From TK10-74A sp965217625 (GTDB taxonomy: Bacteria; Chloroflexota; Dehalococcoidia; Bin125), in contig OZ244557.1 in the NCBI GenBank assembly GCA_965217625.1, forward strand, positions 2,728,001-2,792,000: a stretch of DNA of 64,000 nt, given 5' to 3'. This document shows positions 33,795 to 42,267 of the stretch, piece after piece. The notes under the pieces were generated by a model that had not been told where the DNA came from, did not search any database, and worked only from the letters and a program-made list of their open reading frames with translations. Every line of letters begins with the position of its first letter. Position 1 is the first letter of the stretch. The position numbers and the translations under genes were made by a program.

Positions 33795-33862
33795 CGCGGG
33801 CCCGCGCGCCCGAACGAAGCTGACGCAGCGAACCGGGTTCTCGGGTCTGATGTCGGAGTCGT

Positions 33863-35008
33863 TCATCCGCTCCCGCCGTTGAGCGACACGAGCTGCGGGA
33901 TCGCCGTCCGGGCGACCGCGACATACGCCGGATCGACCTCCACGCCGATGCTGCGGTACCCGACCGCTTCGGCCGCCGCCAGCGTGGAGCCCGACCCCGC
34001 GAACGGGTCGAGCACGATGCCCTCGCCGAGCGGCAGCGCCGCCCGCACGATCTGACGCAGGAACGCCTGCGGCTTGAGGCTGGGGTGCTGCGCGATGGCG
34101 CGCTCCTCGGGCCGCGTGGGGCCGGAGTCGATCACGTCCCCGAAGGGACGATCGGCCGAGATGCGCCGGAACCCGCCCACGCCCCACTTGCGCAGGTTGT
34201 CCTGGACGCGGCCGTCGAGCGGCTTGCGGAACGTGAGCCACGGCTCCCACATCGACCGCGGCATGACGCTGACGTCCGGGAACTCCTCGTGCGCGTTCTT
34301 CGGCCGATCGCCGCCCCGCATCGTCATCACCCGGCGCACGATCTCCCCCCGGCGCTCGAACCCCGCCTCCGTCACCGCGGCAGCGACCCGGTACGAGACG
34401 AGCGGATTCGACGCCACCAGCACGTTCGCGCCCGGAACCAGGACGGGGTACAGCGCCCGCGCCCACTCCAAGAAGAACGACTCGAGCCGCGCGAGGTCGC
34501 GGTCGGAGAGCACGGTGAAGCGAGGCACCGGCGAACGCACGTGTCCGTCGAACGACGGCGGCAGGCGCCACACGCCGCCCCTCCCGGCCCGCAGCTTCGC
34601 CTGCTCCTTGCCGCTGTACTCCACCAGCCCGTAGGGCGGGTCCGTCACCACCGCGTGGACGCTGTTGGGCGCGCGGGTCGCCAGCCAGGAGAGACAGTCG
34701 TCCTGGAACAGGGACGCCGACCCGTACGCGACGGCCGGTTCCGCCGCCGCTGCGGCCGCCCCGTACGTCGCGACTCCATCGCCGATGACCGTCGGCTGGC
34801 GTTCCGCCAGCCGGTAGCGCCCGCGGGCCGTCCGTGTCAGCAGGTCATCCCCGAGCCGCAGATACGATCGGACTGATGACGGTGCGACGGTCTGGCCCAG
34901 CTCCGCTTCCACCGCCTGTGTGATCTCGCCGACGCTCGCGTCTCGCTCGACCTCGGACAGGTACGATACGATCGCGTCCCGAATGACTCCCGGGCGTCTC
35001 TTCGGCAT
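33863..35008 (-). CDS. orphan DNA methyltransferase, beta-class, with N-terminal winged helix
   Basis: A 381-residue enzyme. The first ~75 residues (RRPGVIRDAIVSYLSEVE onward) look like a winged-helix module. The catalytic motif IV TDPPYG comes near residue 131 and the AdoMet-binding motif I DPFAGSGSTLAAAEAVGY comes near the C-terminus. This order (IV before I) is the beta class of N6-adenine or N4-cytosine methyltransferases, and DPPY slightly favours adenine. No endonuclease gene is adjacent, so it is an orphan. The ATG at 35006-35008 follows GGAGGAG. Its promoter contains two GACGTC palindromes, discussed separately. It sits between folD and prfB and is somewhat less GC-rich, which suggests acquisition. 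Confidence 0.85.
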   Translation of the reverse strand: MPKRRPGVIRDAIVSYLSEVERDASVGEITQAVEAELGQTVAPSSVRSYLRLGDDLLTRTARGRYRLAERQPTVIGDGVATYGAAAAAAEPAVAYGSASLFQDDCLSWLATRAPNSVHAVVTDPPYGLVEYSGKEQAKLRAGRGGVWRLPPSFDGHVRSPVPRFTVLSDRDLARLESFFLEWARALYPVLVPGANVLVASNPLVSYRVAAAVTEAGFERRGEIVRRVMTMRGGDRPKNAHEEFPDVSVMPRSMWEPWLTFRKPLDGRVQDNLRKWGVGGFRRISADRPFGDVIDSGPTRPEERAIAQHPSLKPQAFLRQIVRAALPLGEGIVLDPFAGSGSTLAAAEAVGYRSIGVEVDPAYVAVARTAIPQLVSLNGGSG

Positions 35009-35026
35009 TGACTCCTCCGAGTCCGG

Positions 35027-35056
35027 ATCATAGACGTCGAGACGTCTTTGTGGCAA
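35027..35056 (-). promoter_or_regulatory. methyltransferase promoter with two GACGTC sites in the spacer
   Basis: On the minus strand: TTGCCA (35056-35051), an 18-bp spacer and TATGAT (35032-35027). The spacer contains GACGTC twice (35033-35038 and 35041-35046), placed where a bound repressor or methylation could control transcription. Confidence 0.6.
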
Positions 35057-35062
35057 ATATTT

Positions 35063-35094
35063 GTTCTGATTATGGCCTGTTCTGCTTATGGTCT
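35063..35094 (+). repeat. two 16-bp imperfect tandem repeats upstream of prfB
   Basis: GTTCTGATTATGGCCT (35063-35078) is followed directly by GTTCTGCTTATGGTCT (35079-35094), with two mismatches. Each contains a TTATGG core that could act as a -10. They lie 26 bp before the prfB ATG. Confidence 0.6.
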
Positions 35095-35119
35095 GCTCGG
35101 ACCATGGAGGGACGAACCC

Positions 35120-36281
35120 ATGCCGACCCCCGACGAACTCACCGCCCAGATCGACGCCCTGCGACGCCGCGTCGGCGACGTGCTGGAGCGGCTTTGACCT
35201 GACCGCCATCGAAAAGGAGGTCGCGCGGCTGGAGGGCGTCTCCGCCGCGCCCGGCTTCTGGGATGACGGCGCGCGCGCCCGCGGCCTGATGCAACGCCTC
35301 ACGGGCGCCTCCCGCCAGGTGACGACGTGGCGGGGGCTGGAGTCCCGCCTCGACGACGCCGAAGCGCTGCTGGAACTCGCCGCCGAGGCGGACGACGCGG
35401 CTGCCGTCAGCGCGACGGTCGCCGAGGCCGCGGCCGAAGTCGCGACCGCGCGGGCGCAGTTCGAGGCGCTCGAATTCGAGCTGTCGTTCGCCGGCCCCTA
35501 CGACGACCGCGACGCCATCCTCGCCATCCACGCCGGCGCCGGCGGCACCGAGTCGCAGGACTGGGCCGAGATGCTGCAGCGCATGTACCTGCGCTGGTTC
35601 GAGCGCAAGGGCTTCGACGCCACGCTCGTCGACGTGGCCCATGGCGAGGAGGCCGGCATCAAGAGCGCCACTATCGAGGTCCGCGGGCGGCTGGCCTACG
35701 GCTGGCTGCGCAGCGAGCGCGGCGTCCACCGCCTGGTGCGCATCTCCCCCTTCGACCTCACCCACTCGCGCCACACCTCCTTCGCCCTGGTCGAGGTGAT
35801 GCCGGAGGTCGTCGGCGCGGCCGAGGTCGAGATCAACAGCGACGACCTGCGCGTCGATACCTTCCGCGCCAGCGGCCACGGCGGCCAGAACGTGCAGAAG
35901 AACGACACCGCCGTGCGCATCACGCACGCGCCCTCGGGCATCGTCGTGGTCTGTCAGAACGAGCGCTCCCAGGGCCGCAACCGCGATTCGGCCATGAAGG
36001 TGCTCGAGGCGCGCCTGCTCGAGCGCGAGGTCGAGCGCCAGGAGGCGGAGCGGGCCCGGCTCAAGGGCGAGCACATCGAGGCCGGCTGGGGCAACCAGAT
36101 CCGGTCCTACGTGCTGCAGCCCTATAAGATGGTGAAGGATCTCCGCAGCGGATTTGAGACCTCCGACCCAGATTCCATCCTCGACGGAGAACTGGATCAC
36201 CTCATCTCGGCGTATCTGAAGTCACAGATCGGTTCCGGGACGGGTACAGGGATCGGTGAGGCGGAGGCCTCGGACGACTGA
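35120..36281 (+). CDS. prfB: peptide chain release factor 2, with programmed +1 frameshift
   Basis: An RF2 of 386 residues produced by frameshifting. ORF0 starts at ATG 35120 after GGAGGG, runs 25 codons and meets an in-frame TGA at 35195-35197 in the context CTT TGA C. A GGAG three bases before CTT acts as the internal Shine-Dalgarno, as in E. coli. Skipping one base (join 35120..35194, 35196..36281) restores the frame into DLTAIEKEVARLEG. The GGQ motif is in SGHGGQNVQKNDTAVRITH, and the stop-recognition region follows the RF2 layout. RF2 reads UGA, so low RF2 raises frameshifting (autoregulation). The metallopeptidase gene starts 22 bp after the stop. Confidence 0.95.
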
Positions 36282-36303
36282 CGCCCGCGGCGCAGGAGGT
36301 AGC

Positions 36304-37965
36304 GTGACCCCAGCCGGACGGCCTCGCGTGTGTTCCCTCGCTTTGGCGATCCGCTGGCCCCTGGCGGTCGCGCTGCTGCTGGCGATCGCCGCCGCCGTGC
36401 TCCTGCCCGCGCGCGCCGGCGCCCAGGCGCCCACGATCGTCGACACGACGATCGACACCTCCAGCTTCCCCCTGACGCTGACCTTCCGCGCCCTCGTCGA
36501 CGACGGCGACGACCTCGAGAGCGCGGTGCTCTACTACCAGGTGCCTCCCGAGGGCGCGATCACCCGCCAGCCCGCCGAGCTCAGCGTCAGCGGCGTGGTC
36601 CGGCTCGAGGCCGTCCTGCCCACCAACACCGCCCGCACCTACATCCCGCCCGGCGCGACCATCGAGTGGTGGTGGGCGCTGACGACGACCGACGGCGACA
36701 CCATCGAGACCGCGCGCAGCAACTACAGCTACGTCGATCCGCGCTACGAGTGGAAGGTCATCGCCGACGACGTGCTGGAGCTCTACTACTACGAGAACGA
36801 GGACGCGGCCCAGGCCCTGCACGAGATCGGCCGCGACGCGATCAGCCACATGTCGCAGGTGCTCGGCACGGAGATCGACTTCCCCGCCCGCATCTACCTG
36901 TGGAGCAACGCCCAGGACGCCACGGGCGTCGAGCGGGTCGAGAGTTCCCGCTTCGAGCAGCTCATCTTCACCGGCGGCACGCGCGTGCTCGCCGACCTCG
37001 TGCACGTCTTCGCGCCCGAGCCCTGGATCGTCGCGCACGAGCTCACCCACATCCTCACCAAGCAGGCCGGCGAGGGCATCGCCGACCTGCCCGCCTGGCT
37101 CGACGAGGGCACTGCCACCTACGCCGAGACCGGCTGGCGCTCCCGCCGCGGCGTCGCGCTACAGCGCGCGCTCGACAACGACGCCATCCTCAGCGTCCGC
37201 TCGATCGGCTCCAACACCAACACCCCCGGCGACGTCGACCTGTTCTACGGCCAGTCGGCCGACATCGTCACGGCCCTGATCGACGAGTTCGGCGACGACC
37301 GCTTCGCCGACCTGTTCGCCGTCTTCAAGCGCGGCAGCACCGTCGACGACGCGCTGATGGAGGTCTACGGCTTCGACCGCGAGGGGCTGGACACGTTCTA
37401 CCGGACGCAGCGCGGCCTGGAGGCGCGCGGCGATGTCGAGGACCGCTCGACCCAGATCGAGGATGAGCAGATCGGTCCCGCCGGGACGGAGCAGTCCGGG
37501 GAGGGCGCGCAGGCCGGCGAGGAGCCCGCGGACGCCCCCGCCGATGAGGCCGCCGATGAGCCCGCGGCCGACTCCGACCCGGAGGCCGCCGTCGATGAGG
37601 CGGACGCCGAAGCCGCTGAAGCGACCCTGGAGGGCCGGCAGCAGAGGATCGAGGCCTGGAACACCCGCGTGCGGCTGGGCCCGGCCTTCGGCCCCGGCGA
37701 CGGCCTGCCCTGGCCGGAGATCCTGACGGGCGCCGGTGGCGCGGCGCTGTTGCTGAGCTTGCTGGCGCTGTTCATCGTGCTGGGCCGCGGCGCGCCGTCG
37801 GCGCCCGTAGCGGGCCCCGACTCCGCCGCGCCACCGCCCGGCCCGACCGACTCGCCGCCGCCGCCCCCGGCCGTCGCCCACGATCCCACCCCCGGCGGCG
37901 CATGGGCTGGCTGGCGTGGCGCGGACGACGACGCTCCCCCGCCGGACGAACCCGGCCCCGACTGA
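36304..37965 (+). CDS. secreted, membrane-anchored zinc metallopeptidase (peptidase MA-like)
   Basis: A 553-residue protein. A signal sequence (hydrophobic run near residues 14-36 ending ARAGAQA) precedes a beta-rich N-terminal domain. The zinc site HELTHILT lies near residue 243, with LPAWLDEGTATYAE downstream supplying the third ligand, the gluzincin arrangement of MA-clan peptidases. After residue ~380 comes an acidic Glu/Asp/Ala-rich linker, then a transmembrane helix (AALLLSLLALFIVLG) and a Pro-rich tail. The GTG at 36304 follows AGGAGGT; longer starts fall inside prfB. It probably works on the outer face of the membrane, but the substrate is unknown. Confidence 0.8.
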   Translation: MTPAGRPRVCSLALAIRWPLAVALLLAIAAAVLLPARAGAQAPTIVDTTIDTSSFPLTLTFRALVDDGDDLESAVLYYQVPPEGAITRQPAELSVSGVVRLEAVLPTNTARTYIPPGATIEWWWALTTTDGDTIETARSNYSYVDPRYEWKVIADDVLELYYYENEDAAQALHEIGRDAISHMSQVLGTEIDFPARIYLWSNAQDATGVERVESSRFEQLIFTGGTRVLADLVHVFAPEPWIVAHELTHILTKQAGEGIADLPAWLDEGTATYAETGWRSRRGVALQRALDNDAILSVRSIGSNTNTPGDVDLFYGQSADIVTALIDEFGDDRFADLFAVFKRGSTVDDALMEVYGFDREGLDTFYRTQRGLEARGDVEDRSTQIEDEQIGPAGTEQSGEGAQAGEEPADAPADEAADEPAADSDPEAAVDEADAEAAEATLEGRQQRIEAWNTRVRLGPAFGPGDGLPWPEILTGAGGAALLLSLLALFIVLGRGAPSAPVAGPDSAAPPPGPTDSPPPPPAVAHDPTPGGAWAGWRGADDDAPPPDEPGPD

Positions 37966-38002
37966 TTCTCAACGAGCAACGCGTACGCCCTGGGGGTCGG
38001 CC

Positions 38003-38935
38003 CTACTGCCCCGGCAGGATCAGCCCGCCCCGCGTGCGGCGCTCGGGCGGACCGCTGGGCCCCCGCCTCATCGGACCGGGCCCGCCCGGACCGGGCATGC
38101 CGGGGCCGCGCCCGCCCGGACCGGGCATGCCGGGGCCGCGCCCTCGCGGATCGAGACCGGCGGGACCCTGTCTGGGGGCGCTGGGCGGCGGCGGTGGCTG
38201 CGGCGGCTTGATCCCCGCGATCGACGCGGGGTCGATCGGGGGCAGGGGGGTCTCCTCGGGCTTGCTCTGCACGTCGAGGCAGAACTGCGCCAGCCCCTGC
38301 GAGGTCGTCACGCCGGGGAAGCCGTGCCGGTCGTTGACCAGCGTCAGCGGGATGCGCGTCAGCTGCAGCTGCATCGCGACGTCCTGGCAGTCCTCGATCG
38401 CGAAGACCGAGGCGTCGATCTTGTCCGACAGCAGCGCCAGCGCGAACGCCGTCGCGGCGGCCCGCGCCGACTCAGGGTGCTGGAGCGATCCCACCACGCG
38501 CAGATGCACCCGCGCCCGCAGCTTCTTGATCAGCGTCGTTAGCTCCGCGGGCGCCGCCGAGGGCTTCGCCGACGCCTTCGCCGACGCCCCCACGATCACG
38601 TCGAGCAGCATCGACAGGTAGGCGCCCGCCGGCACGCCGTAGAAGCGCAGCGGGCGGTTGACCTCGCCGTGGATGACGAGCCCCGGCACGCGCTCCGCGC
38701 CCCACTTGTCGGCCGCCGCCCGCTCGGCGTGGAAGTCGTGCACGCGCAGCTCGAGGTCGTCGTGCAACGCGGCGAGCTCCTGCAGCAGTTCCAGCGCCGG
38801 CGCGCAGCCCGGGCAGGGCTGGCGTCCCGGCACGATCAGCGCGCCGTCGGTCTGGTGGAAGTAGTCGATCTTGACCGGGCCCTGCAGGGTCTTCAGTCGC
38901 TGGGCGATCGCGGGGATGTATTCCGGCGGGATCAT
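38003..38935 (-). CDS. tandem thioredoxin-fold protein (PDO-like) with repetitive Pro/Gly tail
   Basis: A 310-residue protein with two glutaredoxin-like units, as in protein disulfide oxidoreductases. The first carries a PCPGC active-site motif near residue 40. The second has a Cys in AIEDCQDVAMQLQL where a CxxC is expected, so it may be degenerate. VPGLVIHGE and IPLTLVND are the cis-Pro loops. The last ~75 residues are a Pro/Gly/Arg/Met tail with a 30-bp DNA unit exactly repeated (38081-38110 and 38111-38140, encoding RGPGMPGPGG). The ATG at 38933-38935 was chosen by homology to the fold start and an AGGACC upstream. It converges with the metallopeptidase gene. Confidence 0.7.
   Translation of the reverse strand: MIPPEYIPAIAQRLKTLQGPVKIDYFHQTDGALIVPGRQPCPGCAPALELLQELAALHDDLELRVHDFHAERAAADKWGAERVPGLVIHGEVNRPLRFYGVPAGAYLSMLLDVIVGASAKASAKPSAAPAELTTLIKKLRARVHLRVVGSLQHPESARAAATAFALALLSDKIDASVFAIEDCQDVAMQLQLTRIPLTLVNDRHGFPGVTTSQGLAQFCLDVQSKPEETPLPPIDPASIAGIKPPQPPPPPSAPRQGPAGLDPRGRGPGMPGPGGRGPGMPGPGGPGPMRRGPSGPPERRTRGGLILPGQ
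38081..38140. repeat. 30-bp perfect tandem repeat (two units) in a coding tail
   Basis: Two identical 30-bp units in the 3' part of the thioredoxin-fold gene encode a ten-residue Gly/Pro/Met motif twice. Confidence 0.9.
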
Positions 38936-39016
38936 GGTCCTGGCTCCAGATCGCGCAGCGTACCAGCGCTCAGCGGGCGCTCCCAGCAGAGCCAAGCGTC
39001 ATCGCGGGATTCTCGG

Positions 39017-39211
39017 TTAGAGCTTGGTGAGCGCGGCGACGATGCCGGTCAACGCGATCGTCTGGAAGGCGATGGCGCGCCAGAGATCCCCTTTGGTCGG
39101 TAAGTGACGGAGATCGGCGCGAAGATCCGCCTTAAATTGCAGAAGGTCCGCCTTCACTTGCAGAAGGTCATCCTTCGTCACGAGATTTCGCGGGTCAAGC
39201 GCCATGGTCAT
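39017..39211 (-). CDS. small coiled-coil plus membrane-helix protein
   Basis: A 64-residue protein. Residues 10-35 form a heptad-like series (TKDDLLQVKADLLQFKADLRADL) and the last 20 residues (AIAFQTIALTGIVAALTKL) a single membrane helix, so it probably sits as an oligomeric membrane-anchored coil. This layout recalls the short DUF1640-type or Bdr-type proteins. AGGAG lies 7 nt before the ATG and TAGACT (39224-39229, reverse strand) gives a -10. Function is unknown. Confidence 0.55.
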   Translation of the reverse strand: MTMALDPRNLVTKDDLLQVKADLLQFKADLRADLRHLPTKGDLWRAIAFQTIALTGIVAALTKL

Positions 39212-39344
39212 TCCTGCGCTCCTAGTCTATCGCTCCGCGCGGTGTCGTGCGCGCACACTTGGATGTCAAGAACGCCGGCACTCGAGGAGCGCATCGGCGA
39301 GCGCCACGGTGAGATCGCCGATCTCTCCAACGCACTCGGCGAGC

Positions 39345-40271
39345 CTACCTTCCGGAGTTGGGCGGCTCGACGCCCACATCGGACCGCGGCTCGGGGTAGC
39401 GGCGCAGCGCCCACCAGGTCAGGCCCCAGCGCTGCAGCGCCGTGAGGTTGGTCAGCACGGCGAGGATCCAGAGCACCGCGACGACCTCGCCCGAGAACAG
39501 CCCGATGGCCAGGATCACCACCCGCTCGAAGCGCGTGCCCAGCCCCTCGCGGATGCGCACGCCGTACTCGCCCGCCTTCGAGCGCGTGTACGACACCAGC
39601 ATCGCCCCGCCGATCGTGACGCCGATCAGGATCACCGCCTCGCGGTCGAAGTTGTCCGGCGCGCTGAACCAGACCAGCAGCCCCAGCAGCATTGCGAACT
39701 CGCCCACGCGGTCGCTGACCGCGTCGAAGATCGCGCCCCAGGTGCTGGCGCGTCCCGTCGCCCGCGCCACGGCCCCGTCGAGCAGGTCGAACGCGCCCGC
39801 TCCCAGCATCACCGCGGCCGCCTGCCAGAACATCCCGTAGGCGGCCAGCGCCGCCGCCCCGCCCGTGCCCAGCAGCCCCAGCAGCGTGAGCATGTTGGGC
39901 GTCAGCCCCGTCGCCGCGACGCAGCGCCCCAGGAAGCCCGACACCCGATCGGGCAGCGCGTGCGGCAGCAGCGCGAAGTGACGATCGCTCGGCGCGCGCC
40001 GCCGCCGCAGGGCATCGGCGGCCGGGGCTGTGGCGGCCGGGGACGGCGGCGCGGGCGGACGGGGTGGCGCGTCGGCCGGGCGGCCGACGGGGAAGCTCTC
40101 GGCTGGCGCCGCCTCGATCGCGCGCGGCGCCGATTCGTACGCGGGGTCGGGCTGCGGGTCGCCGCGCAGCGCCTTGCGCCGCGGTCGCGGCCTTGGTCGC
40201 CCGCCCGCGTGCAGGATGCGATTGCCCGGCAGGTGCAGCCCGCTGCGCGATCGCCGGAAGGGCAGCCTCAC
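39345..40271 (-). CDS. CDP-alcohol phosphatidyltransferase, candidate phosphatidylinositol-phosphate synthase
   Basis: A 308-residue membrane enzyme with the complete CDP-OH-P signature: D-x2-DG-x2-AR-x8-G-x3-D-x3-D, read as DLLDGAVARATGRASTWGAIFDAVSDR near residue 163. About six hydrophobic helices follow. A 100-residue Pro/Ala/Arg-rich cytosolic N-terminus is an unusual extension. Such enzymes move a phosphatidyl group from CDP-diacylglycerol to an alcohol. With a GT4 glycosyltransferase and two acyltransferases upstream and an inositol-phosphate synthase 5 kb away, inositol phosphate is the likely acceptor. Glycerol phosphate (PgsA) is the alternative. The GTG start overlaps the glycosyltransferase stop by 4 bp. 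Confidence 0.75.
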   Translation of the reverse strand: MRLPFRRSRSGLHLPGNRILHAGGRPRPRPRRKALRGDPQPDPAYESAPRAIEAAPAESFPVGRPADAPPRPPAPPSPAATAPAADALRRRRAPSDRHFALLPHALPDRVSGFLGRCVAATGLTPNMLTLLGLLGTGGAAALAAYGMFWQAAAVMLGAGAFDLLDGAVARATGRASTWGAIFDAVSDRVGEFAMLLGLLVWFSAPDNFDREAVILIGVTIGGAMLVSYTRSKAGEYGVRIREGLGTRFERVVILAIGLFSGEVVAVLWILAVLTNLTALQRWGLTWWALRRYPEPRSDVGVEPPNSGR

Positions 40272-41503
40272 GACAGGCCTCTTGGCTGGGAAGGCTGCTC
40301 CGGCAGCGACGTGCGGGCCATCGTACGTTCCCCCGTGGCCGCCCGCCCCGCGCCCGCACCGTCATCATACAACGGGCCATCCGACAGGGCCTCGTACAGC
40401 GACAGGAACCGCGACGCCACGGTCGCCACGTCGAAGTCGCGCGCCCGCTCGCGCCCCGCCGCGATCAGGCGATGGCGCAGCGGCTCGTCGTCCAGCAGCC
40501 GCTCGATGGTGGCCGCCAGCGCGGCCGGATCATGCGGCGGCGCGAGCAGCCCGTCGCGGCCGTCGCGCACGACCGCCCGATAGCCGGGGTTGTCGCCCGC
40601 CACGACGGGCGCGCCGGCGGCCATCGCCTCGATCAGCACGAGCCCGAACGCCTCGCCGCCCGTCGCCGGCGCGGCGAAGACATGCGCGGCCCCGTAGTAG
40701 CGCGGCAGGTCCGGCGCCGTCACGGGGCCGGCGAAATGCACGTCGTCCCAGCCCGCCGCATCGACCCGCGCGCGCAGGGCCTCGCCGCGGCGACCCGCGG
40801 GCCCCACGACCACCAGACGCAGGTCGTCGTGGCGGGCGCGCAGCCGCCCGTAGGCCGCGATCAGATCGTCGAGCCCCTTGCGCGCGTCGGCCCGCCCGAC
40901 GAAGAGGATCACGCGTCGCGCCCGCCCGCCGGGCGCCGGCAGGTCCGGCAGCGCTGGAGGCGGCGCCGGCGCCGCGAAGCGCGACAGGTCGGTGCAGCCC
41001 GGCACGATCGCGCAGGGGCCGCCCAGCGCCGGCCCCGCGATGGCCCGCGCCGTCTCGGAGACGGCCGTGCGCGCCGCCAGCCGTCGTGTCCAGCGACGCA
41101 GCAGCGGCCCCGTCAGCCGGTACAGCCGCCCGGCCGCCGGCTCGGCCGAGTGGAAGGTGCCCAACAGCGGCGCGTCGGCCTGACGCAGGAACTGCAGCGA
41201 GAGCATCGGCATCAGCGGCTCGTGCACGTGCACGACGTCATAGCGCTCGCGCCGCGACAGCCGTCGCACCTGCGACCCCAGGCGTGGGTCGAGGGCGATC
41301 GGCGCCACCGTGCCGCCGCCCCGCACCCCGCGCGGCCGGCCGATGATCGTCGCCTGCGGCGGCGTGCCGTCGCGCGTCGAGGCGGGCCCGATGAGCTGGA
41401 CCTCGTGGCCCTGCCCCCGCACCCAGGCGGCGATGTCCATCGCGTAGCGGGTGACGCCGCCCGGCGCGGCGAGGTCGTAGGGCGTGACCATGGCGATCTT
41501 CAT
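40268..41503 (-). CDS. GT4 glycosyltransferase, PimA-like
   Basis: A 411-residue GT-B enzyme. KIAMVTPYDLAAPGGVTRYAMDIA opens it with the Gly-rich donor loop, VVHVHEPLMPMLSLQFLR is the PimA-like HEP motif, and RRVILFVGRADARKGLDDLI plus PATGGEAFGLVLIEAMAAGAPVVAGD hold the nucleotide-sugar site with the E-x7-E motif. In actinobacteria PimA adds the first mannose to phosphatidylinositol and is encoded next to the phosphatidyltransferase and acyltransferase, as here. The ATG at 41501-41503 overlaps the PHP gene's stop (ATGA). Sugar and acceptor specificity are inferred from context. Confidence 0.8.
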   Translation of the reverse strand: MKIAMVTPYDLAAPGGVTRYAMDIAAWVRGQGHEVQLIGPASTRDGTPPQATIIGRPRGVRGGGTVAPIALDPRLGSQVRRLSRRERYDVVHVHEPLMPMLSLQFLRQADAPLLGTFHSAEPAAGRLYRLTGPLLRRWTRRLAARTAVSETARAIAGPALGGPCAIVPGCTDLSRFAAPAPPPALPDLPAPGGRARRVILFVGRADARKGLDDLIAAYGRLRARHDDLRLVVVGPAGRRGEALRARVDAAGWDDVHFAGPVTAPDLPRYYGAAHVFAAPATGGEAFGLVLIEAMAAGAPVVAGDNPGYRAVVRDGRDGLLAPPHDPAALAATIERLLDDEPLRHRLIAAGRERARDFDVATVASRFLSLYEALSDGPLYDDGAGAGRAATGERTMARTSLPEQPSQPRGLS

Positions 41504-42267
41504 GGCGCGCGGCCCGTCGTCCGGCGTCCGGCGCGACGGGCCAGCGCCAGCGGCGTCGCGCCCAGGGCGCGGCCCTGCTGCGCCAGCAGCCGCCGCGGCC
41601 CGATCTCCCGCCACGACGGCCCCTCGCCCCACTCCGCGACCGTCGCCCCGATCGCCAGCGCCCGCATCAGGTCGTCGATCGTGCGGCCCGGGAAGCGCGT
41701 CAGCGCCGCGCCGATCGCCTCCGCGAAGTGGGCGTCGCTGCCGCCCGTCTCCGCCAGCCCCCAGACCCGATTGCGCCGTCGCGCGGCCCGTCCGCGGCGT
41801 CGAGCGGGCGGGGTCGGGTTGGCCAGCTCGATGCCGTCCGGCCGCGATTCCGCCGCCCCGGCCATCAGCCGATCGAGCGCCCGCCGTCCCGCGCTCAGCG
41901 GCACGATCGCCATCGGGTGCGCCACGATCGCGACGCCGCCCTGCGCGTGCACGGCGGCGATCGTCCAGGCCAGCGAGCGCAGCGGCGGCACGTCGGGCGT
42001 CGGCTGCCCCGCCCCGGCGCCGGGGAACAGCGCCAGCAGATGGCCGCCGCGCGTCGTCAGTTCGACGCCGGGGATCACGCGCACCGCGCCCCCCAGCCGG
42101 GCCGCCGCCTCCTGGGCGCGCAGGCCGCCGCGCAGGTCGTCGTGGTCCGTCACCGCGATGATGTCGAGGCCGGCGCGCGCCGCCCGGAGCAGCACCTCGT
42201 CGGCCGAGGCCATGCCGTCGCTGGCGTCGGTGTGGACGTGCAGGTCGGCGCGGCCCAGGCGCGTCAC
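41500..42267 (-). CDS. PHP-domain phosphoesterase
   Basis: A 255-residue protein with the four PHP metal-binding blocks: DLHVHTDASDG, AVTDHDDL with GVELTT, IVAHP near residue 110 and GGSDAHF near residue 190. These make it a polymerase/histidinol-phosphatase-type hydrolase, closest in style to stand-alone nucleoside 3',5'-bisphosphate or RNase AM-like enzymes. The GTG at 42265-42267 overlaps the upstream acyltransferase stop (GTGA); the larger reading of this frame is shadow. Its place in a lipid operon suggests a phosphatase step, perhaps on an inositol or phospholipid intermediate, but this is only positional. Confidence 0.8.
   Translation of the reverse strand: MTRLGRADLHVHTDASDGMASADEVLLRAARAGLDIIAVTDHDDLRGGLRAQEAAARLGGAVRVIPGVELTTRGGHLLALFPGAGAGQPTPDVPPLRSLAWTIAAVHAQGGVAIVAHPMAIVPLSAGRRALDRLMAGAAESRPDGIELANPTPPARRRGRAARRRNRVWGLAETGGSDAHFAEAIGAALTRFPGRTIDDLMRALAIGATVAEWGEGPSWREIGPRRLLAQQGRALGATPLALARRAGRRTTGRAP

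Noticed and set aside
39230..39344. Possible coding fragment (ALEERIGERHGEIADLSNAL) on the + strand
   Set aside because: Too short, no start signal and no recognisable parent gene; left unannotated.
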